Shown in pieces: positions 1-8,267 of a stretch of 64,000 bases of DNA. This DNA comes from DASQZJ01 sp035638775 (GTDB taxonomy: Bacteria > Pseudomonadota > Gammaproteobacteria > UBA5335 > SLRW01): positions 124,001 through 188,000 of the forward strand of contig DASQZJ010000012.1 of assembly GCA_035638775.1 (NCBI GenBank), given 5' to 3'. Made by a program: the position numbers and the translations under genes. The notes under the pieces were generated by a model that ran no database searches, was not told the DNA's origin, and worked only from the letters and a program-made list of their open reading frames with translations. The stretch's first letter is position 1, and every line of letters starts with the position of its first letter.

Positions 1-2651
1 ACCTGCCCCGCGGAACCCTCGTGGTCGAGACCGGAGACGTGGCGGCGGCCCTGGCGTCGGCGTGGCAGCAGGCGCAGGATCGCCATGAACAGCGCTCGGT
101 CAACGAGGAGCGCCCGCTCCTGCGCCCCGAAGAGGTCTTCCTGCCGCCCGCGCAGGTGAGCGAGCGGCTCGCTGCGTTCCCGCGGGTGATCGCCGACGTG
201 TTCGAGCAGCCCGGGGACGGCGGCGCCAATCTGGCGGCGGGGCACCCGCCGCGCCTGCTGCTCAATCCGCGGGCACGGGAGCCGGCGGCGGAGCTGCACC
301 GCTTCCTGCGCGAGTTCCCGGGGCGCGTGCTGTTCGCCGTGGAGTCGGCCGGCCGCCGCGAAGCGACCCTGCAGATGCTCGCCGACCAGGACATTCATCC
401 GCGTACGGTCGAGTCCTGGCAGGCCTTCGTCGAAGACGGCCCCGGGTGCGCCATCTGCGTCGCCCCCCTGGACCGGGGCCTGCTGCTCGAGCAGACGCCG
501 CTGGCGGTGATCGCGGAATCGCAGCTGTACGGCGAGCGCCCCCGGCAGCAGCGGCGCCGGCGGGCCGCGCGCGATCCGGAAACGATCATCCGTGACCTGG
601 GCGATCTCAGCGTCGGCGCCCCGGTGGTCCACGAACAGCACGGGGTCGGGCGCTACCTCGGGCTGCAGACGCTGACCGTGAACAACACCGAGGCCGAGTT
701 CCTGGCGCTGGAATACGCCGGCGGCGACAAGCTCTACGTACCGGTTTCCTCGCTGCACCTGATCAGCCGCTACACGGGAACCGCACCGGAGCACGCGCCG
801 CTGCACCGCCTCGGCGGGGAGCAATGGGCGCGCGCCCGGCGCCGCGCCGCGGAAAAGGTCCGCGACGTGGCCGCCGAACTGCTGGAGATCCAGGCACGCC
901 GGGCCGCCCGTCCCGGCCATGCGTTCCACTGGAGCGAGGCCGATTACCGCGCGTTCGCCGCGGGCTTCCCGTTCGAGGAGACCCCGGACCAGGAGACCGC
1001 CATCGGGCAGGTGCTGGATGACCTGCGCGCCGACCGGACCACCGATCGCGTGGTGTGCGGCGATGTCGGCTTCGGCAAGACGGAAGTCGCCATGCGCGCC
1101 GCGTTCGTAGCTGTCAGCAGCGGCTGCCAGGTCGGCGTCCTGGTGCCCACGACCCTGCTTGCGCAGCAGCACTACCAGACCTTTCTGGACCGCTTCGCCG
1201 ACTGGCCGGTGCGCATCGAGTCGCTGTCACGGCTGCGCGGACGCCGCCAGCAGGAGCGCACGCTCGCGGGGCTCGCCGACGGCAGCGTCGACATCGTCAT
1301 CGGCACGCACAAGCTGCTGCAGAAGGACGTGCGCTTCGCCAACCTGGGCCTGGTGATCGTGGACGAGGAGCACCGCTTCGGGGTCCGTCACAAGGAAGCC
1401 CTGAAGCGGCTGCGCGCCGAGGTGGACATGCTGACGCTCACCGCGACGCCGATCCCCCGCACCCTGAACATGAGCCTGGCGGGCCTGCGCGATCTTTCCC
1501 TGATCACAACGCCACCGGCCGAGCGCCTGGCGGTCAAGACCTTCGTCAGCCAGTGGGACGACGCCCTGATCCAGGAGGCCTGCCTGCGCGAGATCAAGCG
1601 CGGCGGCCAGGTCTACTTTCTCCACAACAAGGTGGAGAACATCGAGGGCATCGCGGAGCGGCTGCGCAAGCTCATCCCGGAGGCGCACGTCCGGGTCGCT
1701 CACGGGCAGATGCGCGAGAGCGAGCTGGAACAGGTGATGCTGGACTTCTACCATCGCCGCTTCAACGTCCTGGTGTGCACCACGATCGTCGAGAGCGGCA
1801 TCGACGTGCCCACCGCGAATACCATCCTGATCAACCGTGCGGACCGCTTCGGCCTCGCGCAGCTGCACCAGCTCCGCGGGCGCGTGGGCCGCTCCCATCA
1901 CCGCGCCTACGCTTACCTGCTGGTGCCGCCGCGCTCGGTCATGACCCCTGATGCGGTCAAGCGACTGGAGGCCGTGGAATCGCTGGAGGATCTCGGGGCC
2001 GGCTTCACCCTGGCCACCCACGACCTCGAGATCCGCGGCGCGGGCGAGCTGCTGGGCGAGGAGCAGAGCGGCCAGATCCAGGAGATCGGCTTCAGCCTCT
2101 ACAGCGAGCTGCTGGACCGCGCGGTGCGGGCGCTGCGTTCCGGGGAGCTGCCGGATGCGGTGGAGCAGCCGGAGCACGGCCCGGAGCTCGACCTGCAGGT
2201 GCCCGCGCTGCTGCCCTCGGACTACATGCCGGACGTGCACCTCCGGCTGATGCTGTACAAGCGGATCGCGAGCGCGCCGGACACGGGCGCGCTGGAAGAA
2301 ATCCAGGTCGAGATGATCGACCGCTTCGGCCTGCTGCCGCCCCAGGCCAGGAACCTGTTCCGCCTGACGGCACTGAAGCTCAAGGCCGCGCCGCTGGGCA
2401 TCCGCAAGCTGGAAGCCGGGCCCGCCGGCGGCCGCATCGTCTTCAGCGAGAAGCCGGACGTCGACCCCGCGGCGATCATCGCGCTGATCCAGGGCGACCC
2501 GCAGCGCTACCGGCTGGACGGCCAGACCGGGCTGCGCTTCCAGGCCGACCTGGAGGAACCCGGGGCGCGCATCCGCTTCGTGGAAGACCTGCTCGAGCGT
2601 CTCTCGCGCAGCACGGAGGCGGAGAGTGCGGTCTCCGGCGCGGGTGCGTAA
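1..2651 (+). CDS. mfd: Transcription-repair coupling factor Mfd (5' end missing)
   Basis: Superfamily 2 DNA translocase that pushes stalled RNA polymerase off damaged DNA and recruits UvrA for nucleotide excision repair. The reading frame is open from base 3, so the gene begins before the window; about 880 of the usual 1150 or so residues are present, and most of the UvrB-like N-terminal part is missing. Visible in order: the RNA polymerase-interacting domain (GVGRYLGL, then YVPVSSLHLISRY), Walker A (GDVGFGKTE), Walker B (DEEH), the translocation motif region (TATPIPRTLNMSL), the conserved motif VGRSHHRAYAYLL and the C-terminal regulatory domain. The GTG at base 21 is an internal codon, not a start. 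It ends just before a CsiV-like gene on the same strand, an order also known from Pseudomonas. Confidence 0.97.
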   Translation, partial: LPRGTLVVETGDVAAALASAWQQAQDRHEQRSVNEERPLLRPEEVFLPPAQVSERLAAFPRVIADVFEQPGDGGANLAAGHPPRLLLNPRAREPAAELHRFLREFPGRVLFAVESAGRREATLQMLADQDIHPRTVESWQAFVEDGPGCAICVAPLDRGLLLEQTPLAVIAESQLYGERPRQQRRRRAARDPETIIRDLGDLSVGAPVVHEQHGVGRYLGLQTLTVNNTEAEFLALEYAGGDKLYVPVSSLHLISRYTGTAPEHAPLHRLGGEQWARARRRAAEKVRDVAAELLEIQARRAARPGHAFHWSEADYRAFAAGFPFEETPDQETAIGQVLDDLRADRTTDRVVCGDVGFGKTEVAMRAAFVAVSSGCQVGVLVPTTLLAQQHYQTFLDRFADWPVRIESLSRLRGRRQQERTLAGLADGSVDIVIGTHKLLQKDVRFANLGLVIVDEEHRFGVRHKEALKRLRAEVDMLTLTATPIPRTLNMSLAGLRDLSLITTPPAERLAVKTFVSQWDDALIQEACLREIKRGGQVYFLHNKVENIEGIAERLRKLIPEAHVRVAHGQMRESELEQVMLDFYHRRFNVLVCTTIVESGIDVPTANTILINRADRFGLAQLHQLRGRVGRSHHRAYAYLLVPPRSVMTPDAVKRLEAVESLEDLGAGFTLATHDLEIRGAGELLGEEQSGQIQEIGFSLYSELLDRAVRALRSGELPDAVEQPEHGPELDLQVPALLPSDYMPDVHLRLMLYKRIASAPDTGALEEIQVEMIDRFGLLPPQARNLFRLTALKLKAAPLGIRKLEAGPAGGRIVFSEKPDVDPAAIIALIQGDPQRYRLDGQTGLRFQADLEEPGARIRFVEDLLERLSRSTEAESAVSGAGA

Positions 2652-2652
2652 G

Positions 2653-3561
2653 ATGGGCGCCATGCTGCAACACCACCGACCCCGCAGACTCCCGGCAGGC
2701 GCGGCCGGCATGGCGCTGGCGATGCTCGTGCTGGTCGCGCTGGGGATCCCGTCGACCGCGCTCGCGGCGCAGAAACCCTCGCCCCGCTGGTACGACGTCG
2801 AGATCATCGTCTTCCGCAACGTCTCGCCGCCCGGGCTCTCCGACGAGATGTGGCCCACGCGTCCGCCGATGCCGGACGTACAGGGGGCCGTCACCCTCAA
2901 ACCGTTCCACGGCGCCGGGCAGCCCCGACCGTTCTCCCGCCTGCCCTCCTCCAGCTACCGCCTCGACGGCGTATGGAAGGCGCTGAAGCATTCCTCGCGC
3001 TACCAGCCCATCCTGCACGTGGCCTGGACCCAGCCCGGGTACCCGCCGGCCAAGGCGAAAGCCGTGCGCTTGCACGGCGAACAGACGATTCAGCCACCCG
3101 CCCCGGCCGGTTCCACGCAGCCGGCGGAGCCCGCCGCGACGCCCGGCGGACAGGATGCCCCCGCGCAGCCGCAGGCCGCCACCGGCGGCACCGGTGAGGC
3201 GGCCACGCCGCCGGCACCGGTCTACCGGCTCGACGGAACCATCAAGCTCAGCGTGGTGCGCTACCTGCACCTGACCGTCAACATGGTCTACTCGCAGGTG
3301 GTAGCGGGCTCCGGCCTGGGCTCCTCCGGCACGAACGGCAACGCCGGGAGCAACGCCGCATCCCGGTCGGACGGCAGCCAGGCCGGCGGCGCCGGCAGCT
3401 CCGGGGAAGGACCGGGCGCGCTGAACGCGACACCCGGCGTGGGACCCCACCTGGTCGGCTTCCCGATGCGCCAGCAGCGCCGCATGCGCAGCGGCAAGCT
3501 GCACTACCTGGACAATCCCCGCTTCGGCGTGCTGGCCCTGGTCACGCCGCGGGGTTCATGA
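2653..3561 (+). CDS. CsiV-like exported protein
   Basis: Predicted periplasmic protein of the CsiV family, first described as a peptidoglycan-associated factor in marine gammaproteobacteria. The N-terminus has a hydrophobic stretch ending AALAA, typical of a signal peptide. The mature protein opens with WYDVEIIVFRN, the family hallmark. A low-complexity linker rich in Pro, Ala and Gln follows (about residues 145-190), then a conserved block around LHLTVNMVYS, a Gly/Ser-rich insert, and a C-terminal block with KLHYLDNPRFGVL. I chose the ATG one base after the mfd stop; an ATG at 2662 is equally possible. The 3' end overlaps the convergent phosphorylase gene by 6 bases. Its biochemical role is not known in detail. 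Confidence 0.8.
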   Translation: MGAMLQHHRPRRLPAGAAGMALAMLVLVALGIPSTALAAQKPSPRWYDVEIIVFRNVSPPGLSDEMWPTRPPMPDVQGAVTLKPFHGAGQPRPFSRLPSSSYRLDGVWKALKHSSRYQPILHVAWTQPGYPPAKAKAVRLHGEQTIQPPAPAGSTQPAEPAATPGGQDAPAQPQAATGGTGEAATPPAPVYRLDGTIKLSVVRYLHLTVNMVYSQVVAGSGLGSSGTNGNAGSNAASRSDGSQAGGAGSSGEGPGALNATPGVGPHLVGFPMRQQRRMRSGKLHYLDNPRFGVLALVTPRGS

Positions 3562-4326
3562 CCTTCCCCGGCCACCGGCGTCCGCGAGCTGCGCCACGGC
3601 GTGGCGGACGATCTCCAGCGCCCGCTGCATGCCCTGCGCGAGGAACTGTCCGATCTCCGCGTGAATGTCCCCGCTTGGCGCGACCCCGGCAGCGCGGTTG
3701 ACGGACACCGCGCAGCAGGCATAGTCCAGCTCCAGCTCCCGTGCCAGCGCCGCCTCGGGCATCCCGGTCATGCCGACCATGGTGCAGCCGTCGCGTGCCA
3801 GCCGGGCGATCTCCGCCGCCGATTCCAGCCGGGGGCCCTGGGTCGCGCCGTAGACACCGCCGTCGGTGATCGGCACGCCGGCATCGCGCGCCGCAGCCAC
3901 CAGGCGTTCCCGCAGGGTCGGCGTGTACGGCCGCGTGAAATCCACGTGCTGCACCCGGCCCGCGTGCACGAAGGTGTGCTCGCGACCCCAGGTGTAGTCG
4001 ATGATCTGGTCAGGAATCACGACTCCACCCGGCTCGGGCTGCGGTGCGATCGAGCCGACCGCGGCCACGGCGATGACGCTGTGCGCTCCCGCCGCGTGCA
4101 GTGCCCACAGGTTCGCCCGGTAGTTGACGCGGTGGGGGGCGAGCGCGTGGTCGCTGCCGTGGCGGGGCATGAACAGCACCGGGCACCCCGCCAGGCGTCC
4201 CCGGACCAGCCCGCCGGAGGGAGCGCCGTAGGGCGTATCCCACGTGAGCGTCTCAGGCACTTCCAGCTCCGGCAGCGCGTCCAGCCCGGTGCCCCCGATG
4301 ATCGCGATGCACGCCTCACCGTTCAT
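3556..4326 (-). CDS. S-methyl-5'-thioinosine phosphorylase (MTAP/PNP family)
   Basis: Purine nucleoside phosphorylase of the MTAP family. It has IGGTGLD for phosphate binding at the N-terminus, MPRHG, HRVNYRAN, and MVGMTGMPEA for the ribose site. Where adenine-specific MTAPs carry Asp residues near the base, this protein has an Asn (VSVNRAAG), which suggests a 6-oxopurine substrate, as in the methylthioinosine phosphorylase of Pseudomonas aeruginosa. That enzyme acts after deamination of methylthioadenosine and yields hypoxanthine plus methylthioribose-1-phosphate. The start overlaps the end of the upstream hypoxanthine phosphoribosyltransferase gene by 11 bases, so product and next enzyme are genetically linked. 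Substrate assignment is inference; family membership is firm. Confidence 0.88.
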   Translation of the reverse strand: MNGEACIAIIGGTGLDALPELEVPETLTWDTPYGAPSGGLVRGRLAGCPVLFMPRHGSDHALAPHRVNYRANLWALHAAGAHSVIAVAAVGSIAPQPEPGGVVIPDQIIDYTWGREHTFVHAGRVQHVDFTRPYTPTLRERLVAAARDAGVPITDGGVYGATQGPRLESAAEIARLARDGCTMVGMTGMPEAALARELELDYACCAVSVNRAAGVAPSGDIHAEIGQFLAQGMQRALEIVRHAVAQLADAGGRGRS

Positions 4327-4894
4327 GCGCGTCCCCTTCGGTGCCCTCGGCCACGGCGAAGATGCCCGGCGCGTTCCTCAGATAGCCCCGGTAGTCCATG
4401 CCGGAGCCGAACACGTACCGGTCCGGCACCTCGAGGCCGACGTAATCCCCGCGGATGCCGGTGCCGTTGCGGGCGTGACGTTTCCGGGTCAGGACCGCCG
4501 TCTGCACCGCGGCCGCTCCCTCCGCCACGCACCAGTCCCGCAGTGCACTCAGGGTCAGGCCCTCGTCGAGGATGTCGTCCACGATCAGCACCCGGCGCCC
4601 CGCGAGCGGCGTCTCGGGTCGCGCACGCCACTGCAGGCTGCCGCCCGAAGTGCCGCGGCGGTAGCGGGTGGCGTGCAGGTAGTCCAGTTCGAACGGGAAG
4701 TGCAGGTGTCGAACCAGCTCCGCCGTCGGGATCAGCCCGCCCAGCATCACGCACAGCACCACCGGGTCGGCCCCCGCGAGCGCGGCGCCGATGGCCTCAG
4801 CCATGCGCGCGAGCGCCTCGCTGACCTGCGCCCCGCTGTAGAGGCGCTCGGCGCGCGCGTACACCTCGTTCACATGCCTGACCAGGTCCGTCAT
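4316..4894 (-). CDS. hpt: Hypoxanthine-guanine phosphoribosyltransferase
   Basis: Converts hypoxanthine or guanine with PRPP to IMP or GMP in purine salvage; cytosolic. The PRPP-binding loop is clear (VLIVDDILDEGLT, about residues 100-112), preceded by an acidic/aromatic block (FELDYLHATRYR) and followed by VPDRYVFGSGMDYRGYLRN, which holds the purine-binding aromatic residue. The start is the ATG at 4892-4894, preceded by a good ribosome site (GAGGAA); the reading frame extends further upstream, but that part overlaps nagZ in another frame and looks non-coding. It lies 7 bases after nagZ and overlaps the phosphorylase gene, so hypoxanthine released by that enzyme can be recaptured as IMP. Confidence 0.93.
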   Translation of the reverse strand: MTDLVRHVNEVYARAERLYSGAQVSEALARMAEAIGAALAGADPVVLCVMLGGLIPTAELVRHLHFPFELDYLHATRYRRGTSGGSLQWRARPETPLAGRRVLIVDDILDEGLTLSALRDWCVAEGAAAVQTAVLTRKRHARNGTGIRGDYVGLEVPDRYVFGSGMDYRGYLRNAPGIFAVAEGTEGDAHER

Positions 4895-4901
4895 CGGTTC
4901 C

Positions 4902-5927
4902 TCACTCGTCCGTGGCGCACAGGCCCCCGACCAGCTGCCGGTCCGCGGCCTCCGTCGCGGCCCAGCCCTCGCGGGGCTCCGCGCCCCGGCCGCCGCGCAA
5001 GGCGGCAATGCGCCCGCTCGATTCCCCGGAGGCGCGCACCGGCCCGTCCAGGACCGCGAGGGCGCCCTCCCGGTCATTGCAGACCAGCACCATGTCGCTG
5101 CCCGCCCGCAGCGCCAGGCGGGTGCGCTCTACCATGTCCCCGAAGCCGGCGGCGCCGGCCATGGAGAGATCGTCCGACAGCACGGCGCCGGCAAACCCCA
5201 GCCGGCCCCGCAGCTCGTCCCGCAGCCAGCGCCGCGAGAGGCTCGCCGGCAGGCTGTCCACCCGCGGATAGTGCACGTGCGCCGTCATCAGGCCGCCGAC
5301 GCCGGCGGCGAGGCGGGCAAAGGGCAGCAGATCGCGTTTGCGGATCTGCTCGAGAGAACGGTCGTCCACCGGCAGCAGCCGGTGCGAATCGCCCCTGACG
5401 CCGCCGTGCCCCGGGAAATGCTTGCCCACCGCGGCCATCCCCGCGGCGCCCATGCCCGTGATCCAGGCCCCGGCAAGGGCGGCCGTTACCTCCGGATCCG
5501 GATGCAGCGCACGGTCCCCGATCACCTCGCGGTTTCCGGCAAGATCCAGGACCGGCGCCAGGCTGATGTCCACGCCGCAGCGGCGCAGCTCGCGCGCCAT
5601 CAGTCGCCCGGTGCGCCAGGCGGCGTCACGCGCGGCCCCGGGATCGCGGTCGTGGATCCGGCCCAGGACAGCCGCCGGCGGCAGCGGCGTAAAGCCCTCC
5701 CGAAAGCGCTGCACCCTGCCACCCTCCTGGTCGACCGCCACGACCAGTGTCGGGCGAAGCGCATGGACCGTAGCGGTGAGCCGCGCCAGCTGTGCGGGCC
5801 CGGCGTAGTTGCGCCGGAACAGCACCACCCCCCCCACCAGCGGATGCACCAGGATCTCGCGCTCCTCGGCGTCGAGCTCGGTCCCGGCAAGGTCCAGCAT
5901 CACCGGGCCGGGTTGTGCGCCCGCCAT
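4902..5927 (-). CDS. nagZ: Beta-N-acetylhexosaminidase NagZ
   Basis: Cytosolic glycoside hydrolase family 3 enzyme that removes N-acetylglucosamine from anhydromuropeptides during peptidoglycan recycling. Length (341 residues) is normal for NagZ. Visible motifs are VDQEGGRVQRF near residue 65, KHFPGHG followed by DSH (the flexible loop with the catalytic His/Asp dyad, about residues 165-180) and LSDDLSMAGA with the nucleophilic Asp. There is no signal peptide, consistent with a cytosolic enzyme. It starts three bases downstream of the L,D-transpeptidase stop and precedes hpt closely, so it is part of one minus-strand operon. Confidence 0.96.
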   Translation of the reverse strand: MAGAQPGPVMLDLAGTELDAEEREILVHPLVGGVVLFRRNYAGPAQLARLTATVHALRPTLVVAVDQEGGRVQRFREGFTPLPPAAVLGRIHDRDPGAARDAAWRTGRLMARELRRCGVDISLAPVLDLAGNREVIGDRALHPDPEVTAALAGAWITGMGAAGMAAVGKHFPGHGGVRGDSHRLLPVDDRSLEQIRKRDLLPFARLAAGVGGLMTAHVHYPRVDSLPASLSRRWLRDELRGRLGFAGAVLSDDLSMAGAAGFGDMVERTRLALRAGSDMVLVCNDREGALAVLDGPVRASGESSGRIAALRGGRGAEPREGWAATEAADRQLVGGLCATDE

Positions 5928-5930
5928 GTT

Positions 5931-6425
5931 TCAGTCCTCCCGGATGTCGACCCGCGTGCCCGCGGGTACCCGGTCGAACAGCTCCGCGATGTCCGCGTTG
6001 TTCATGCGGATGCAGCCGTGACTGCCCGCCACGCCGAGCCGCGTGCTGTCCGGGGTTCCGTGGACGTAGATGTAGCGGCGCATGGTGTCCACGTCCCCCA
6101 GCCGGTTGAAGCCCTGCTCGCAGCCGCTGAGCCAGAGGATTCGGGTGAGGATCCAGTCCCGCCCCGGATAGCGGCGGCCGAGCGTCTCGTCGTAGATCTC
6201 GCCGGTCGGGCGGCGTCCGCGGAAAACCGTCCCCACCGGCGCGCCGTCCCCGATCCGGGCACGCACCACGTGCCGCCCCCGGGGCGTGCCCAGGCTGCCG
6301 TTCCGCTCGTCGGCCCCGGCCGCGGCGGTCGAAACCCGGTAGCGGCGCAGGACCCTTCCCGCGCCCATCAGCAGCAGCTCCTGGCGTGCCAGGCTCACGC
6401 GGACCGATACCCGGGACTCACTCAT
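5931..6425 (-). CDS. L,D-transpeptidase (YkuD) without export signal
   Basis: The 164-residue protein is almost entirely a YkuD catalytic domain: IYVHGTPD followed by GVAGSHGCIRMNNADI, containing the catalytic His and Cys (SHGCIRM). Family members usually cross-link peptidoglycan or attach lipoproteins to it, or trim it, in the periplasm. I find no signal peptide, transmembrane segment or LysM domain at this N-terminus, which begins directly with the beta-strand VSVRVSLARQELLL. The ATG at 6425 overlaps the CYTH gene end by 8 bases; longer in-frame starts run into that gene and look non-coding. Export by another route, or a cytosolic role such as acting on recycled muropeptides beside nagZ, is open. 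Confidence 0.85.
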   Translation of the reverse strand: MSESRVSVRVSLARQELLLMGAGRVLRRYRVSTAAAGADERNGSLGTPRGRHVVRARIGDGAPVGTVFRGRRPTGEIYDETLGRRYPGRDWILTRILWLSGCEQGFNRLGDVDTMRRYIYVHGTPDSTRLGVAGSHGCIRMNNADIAELFDRVPAGTRVDIRED

Positions 6426-6915
6426 CTCCCGCGCCCCGCTCGGCGACGCTCCAGTCCCGATAGGGGTGGCGCACCAGCCGGACATTGTAGTAGCGGGCCT
6501 CGTGACTCACCTCCCGGCCGAGCCAGGGTGGTCGCCGGAACGGCTCGTCCGGATGCCCGAGCTCGATCTCGGCCACCACCAATCCGGCGTTGTCGCCGAA
6601 GAATTCGTCCACCTCCCACACATGATCGCCCACGGGCACGCGGTGGCGGCGCTTTTCAACCAGCGGATGCCGGCACAGGTGCGCCAGCATCTCCCGCGCG
6701 TCGGCAGCCGGGATCGGATATTCGAACTCGCGCCGCTCGACACCGAGCTCGGCGCTCTTGATGTTCAGCCAGGCACGTTCGCCGGCTTCCCGAACGCGGA
6801 CGGAGCTGCGGCCTTCCAGCACCAGGTAGCCCTGGCGCATGTCGAGCCATTCCTCGGCTTCCGCCCGCCAGCCGTCGCCGGTCACCAGGAATTTGCGCTC
6901 GATCTCGCGACCCAT
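6418..6915 (-). CDS. CYTH-domain triphosphatase-like protein
   Basis: Small (165 residues) member of the CYTH/triphosphate tunnel metalloenzyme family. The family signature EIERKFLV lies at residues 3-10, followed by alternating charged beta-strands of the tunnel (SSVRVREAG, AWLNIKS, REFEYPIP, EKRRHRVP, WEVDEFFGDNAGLVVAEIEL). Bacterial proteins of this size and motif often hydrolyse inorganic triphosphate; this is family knowledge and the substrate here is untested. It starts 5 bases after the rlmD stop and overlaps the L,D-transpeptidase gene, so it is internal to the operon. Confidence 0.9.
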   Translation of the reverse strand: MGREIERKFLVTGDGWRAEAEEWLDMRQGYLVLEGRSSVRVREAGERAWLNIKSAELGVERREFEYPIPAADAREMLAHLCRHPLVEKRRHRVPVGDHVWEVDEFFGDNAGLVVAEIELGHPDEPFRRPPWLGREVSHEARYYNVRLVRHPYRDWSVAERGAGDE

Positions 6916-6920
6916 CCGGC

Positions 6921-8267
6921 TCAGCCTCCCGGGCGTACGAAGCAGGTGATGGACTCGACGTGCGAGGTCTGCGGAAACATGTCCATCACGCCGGCGGCTT
7001 CCAGGCGGAAGCCATGCTCCCGCGTCAGTATGCCGGCATCGCGGGCCAGGCTGCCGGGATGGCAGGAGACGTAGACCACGCGCTCCACGCCTGCGGTGCC
7101 GATGCATTCGAGGATCCCGCGCGCGCCGGAGCGCGGCGGATCCAGCAGCACGCGCTCGAAGCGCCCCGCAAGCCAAGGCGCCTCCCTCAGCAGGGCCGGG
7201 TCCTGCAGATCGGCCGCATGCAGGTCCACGTTCTCCAGTCCGTTGGCCGCCGCGTTCTCGCGCGCCCGCCGCACCAGCGTGGCGTCCCCTTCCACGCCCG
7301 TCACGTGCCGCGCGCGCCGGGCCAGCGGAAGGGTAAAATTGCCCAGTCCGCAGAACAGGTCGAGCGCGCGGGTCCCTTCCGGGCGCAGCAGGTCCAGGGC
7401 CCGCTCCACCATGGCCCGGTTGATCGCGGGATTGACCTGGGTAAAGTCGGTCGGCCGGAAGCGGATCCTGACCCTGTCCTCGTCCAGGGCGTAGTGCAGC
7501 ACCACCTCCTCCCCGTCCAGCGACCGGACCGAGTCGACCCCGCCCGGCTGCAGGCACATCCGGATTCGCTCGCGCTCTTCGAACGCGCGCAGCCGCTCCC
7601 GGTCTGCCGCGGTCGGCTCGAGCAGCACGCGCAGCACGAGCGCGACGCCGTCGTCTCCCGCGGCCGCCTCGATCTGCGGCACCCGGCGCCGGATGTCGAG
7701 CGAGCCGATCAGTGCAGACAGCGCGTCCAGGCGCTCGCCCACTGCCGGATGCAGTACCTCGCAACGGGTCATGTCGGCGATGAAGCTGCTGCCGCGTTCG
7801 CGAAAGCCCACCAGCACACGCCCCTTGCCACGCACGTCCCGCACGCCCAGCCGGGCCTTGCAGCGGTAGCCCCAGGCCGGGCCGGTCAGGGGCGGCAGCA
7901 CGCGGTCCGGCCGCAGCCCGGCGATGCGCGCCAGGTTGTCCAGCAGGATCGTTTCCTTGGCCTCGATCTGGCGTCGCGGATCCAGGTGCTGCAGGCTGCA
8001 GCCGCCGCAGGTCCCGTAGAAGCGGCAGCGCGGTTCGACCCGGTCCGGAGACGCCTGCAACACCTCCACCACCTCGCCCTCGTCGAAGTCCCGCCTGCAA
8101 CGCACCGGCCGCACCCGCACGCGCTCGCCCGGCAGGGCCCCGTGCACGAAGGTTGCCTTGCCGTCGATGCGGGCGACACCCCGCCCGTCGTGGCCCAGCG
8201 ATTCGATCTCCGCTTCCCGCGGCTCCGGTTCGGGCCGCTGCCTGCGCGCGTGCCGTGCCACCGCCAT
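6921..8267 (-). CDS. rlmD: 23S rRNA (uracil-1939-C5)-methyltransferase RlmD
   Basis: Methylates U1939 of 23S rRNA using S-adenosylmethionine. The 448-residue protein shows an N-terminal TRAM domain (EIESLGHDGRGVARI), the iron-sulphur cysteine motif (CRFYGTCGGCSLQH, about residues 70-85), the SAM motif DLFCGLGNFTLPLA, the catalytic LLDPPRSGARG and the C-terminal YVSCHPGSLARD with the nucleophilic Cys. Start: the ATG at 8265-8267 shares one base with the stop of the upstream exonuclease (TGATG) and has GGAGGG before it. The neighbourhood with cysM and a BarA/GacS kinase matches that around this gene in Pseudomonas. Confidence 0.96.
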   Translation of the reverse strand: MAVARHARRQRPEPEPREAEIESLGHDGRGVARIDGKATFVHGALPGERVRVRPVRCRRDFDEGEVVEVLQASPDRVEPRCRFYGTCGGCSLQHLDPRRQIEAKETILLDNLARIAGLRPDRVLPPLTGPAWGYRCKARLGVRDVRGKGRVLVGFRERGSSFIADMTRCEVLHPAVGERLDALSALIGSLDIRRRVPQIEAAAGDDGVALVLRVLLEPTAADRERLRAFEERERIRMCLQPGGVDSVRSLDGEEVVLHYALDEDRVRIRFRPTDFTQVNPAINRAMVERALDLLRPEGTRALDLFCGLGNFTLPLARRARHVTGVEGDATLVRRARENAAANGLENVDLHAADLQDPALLREAPWLAGRFERVLLDPPRSGARGILECIGTAGVERVVYVSCHPGSLARDAGILTREHGFRLEAAGVMDMFPQTSHVESITCFVRPGG

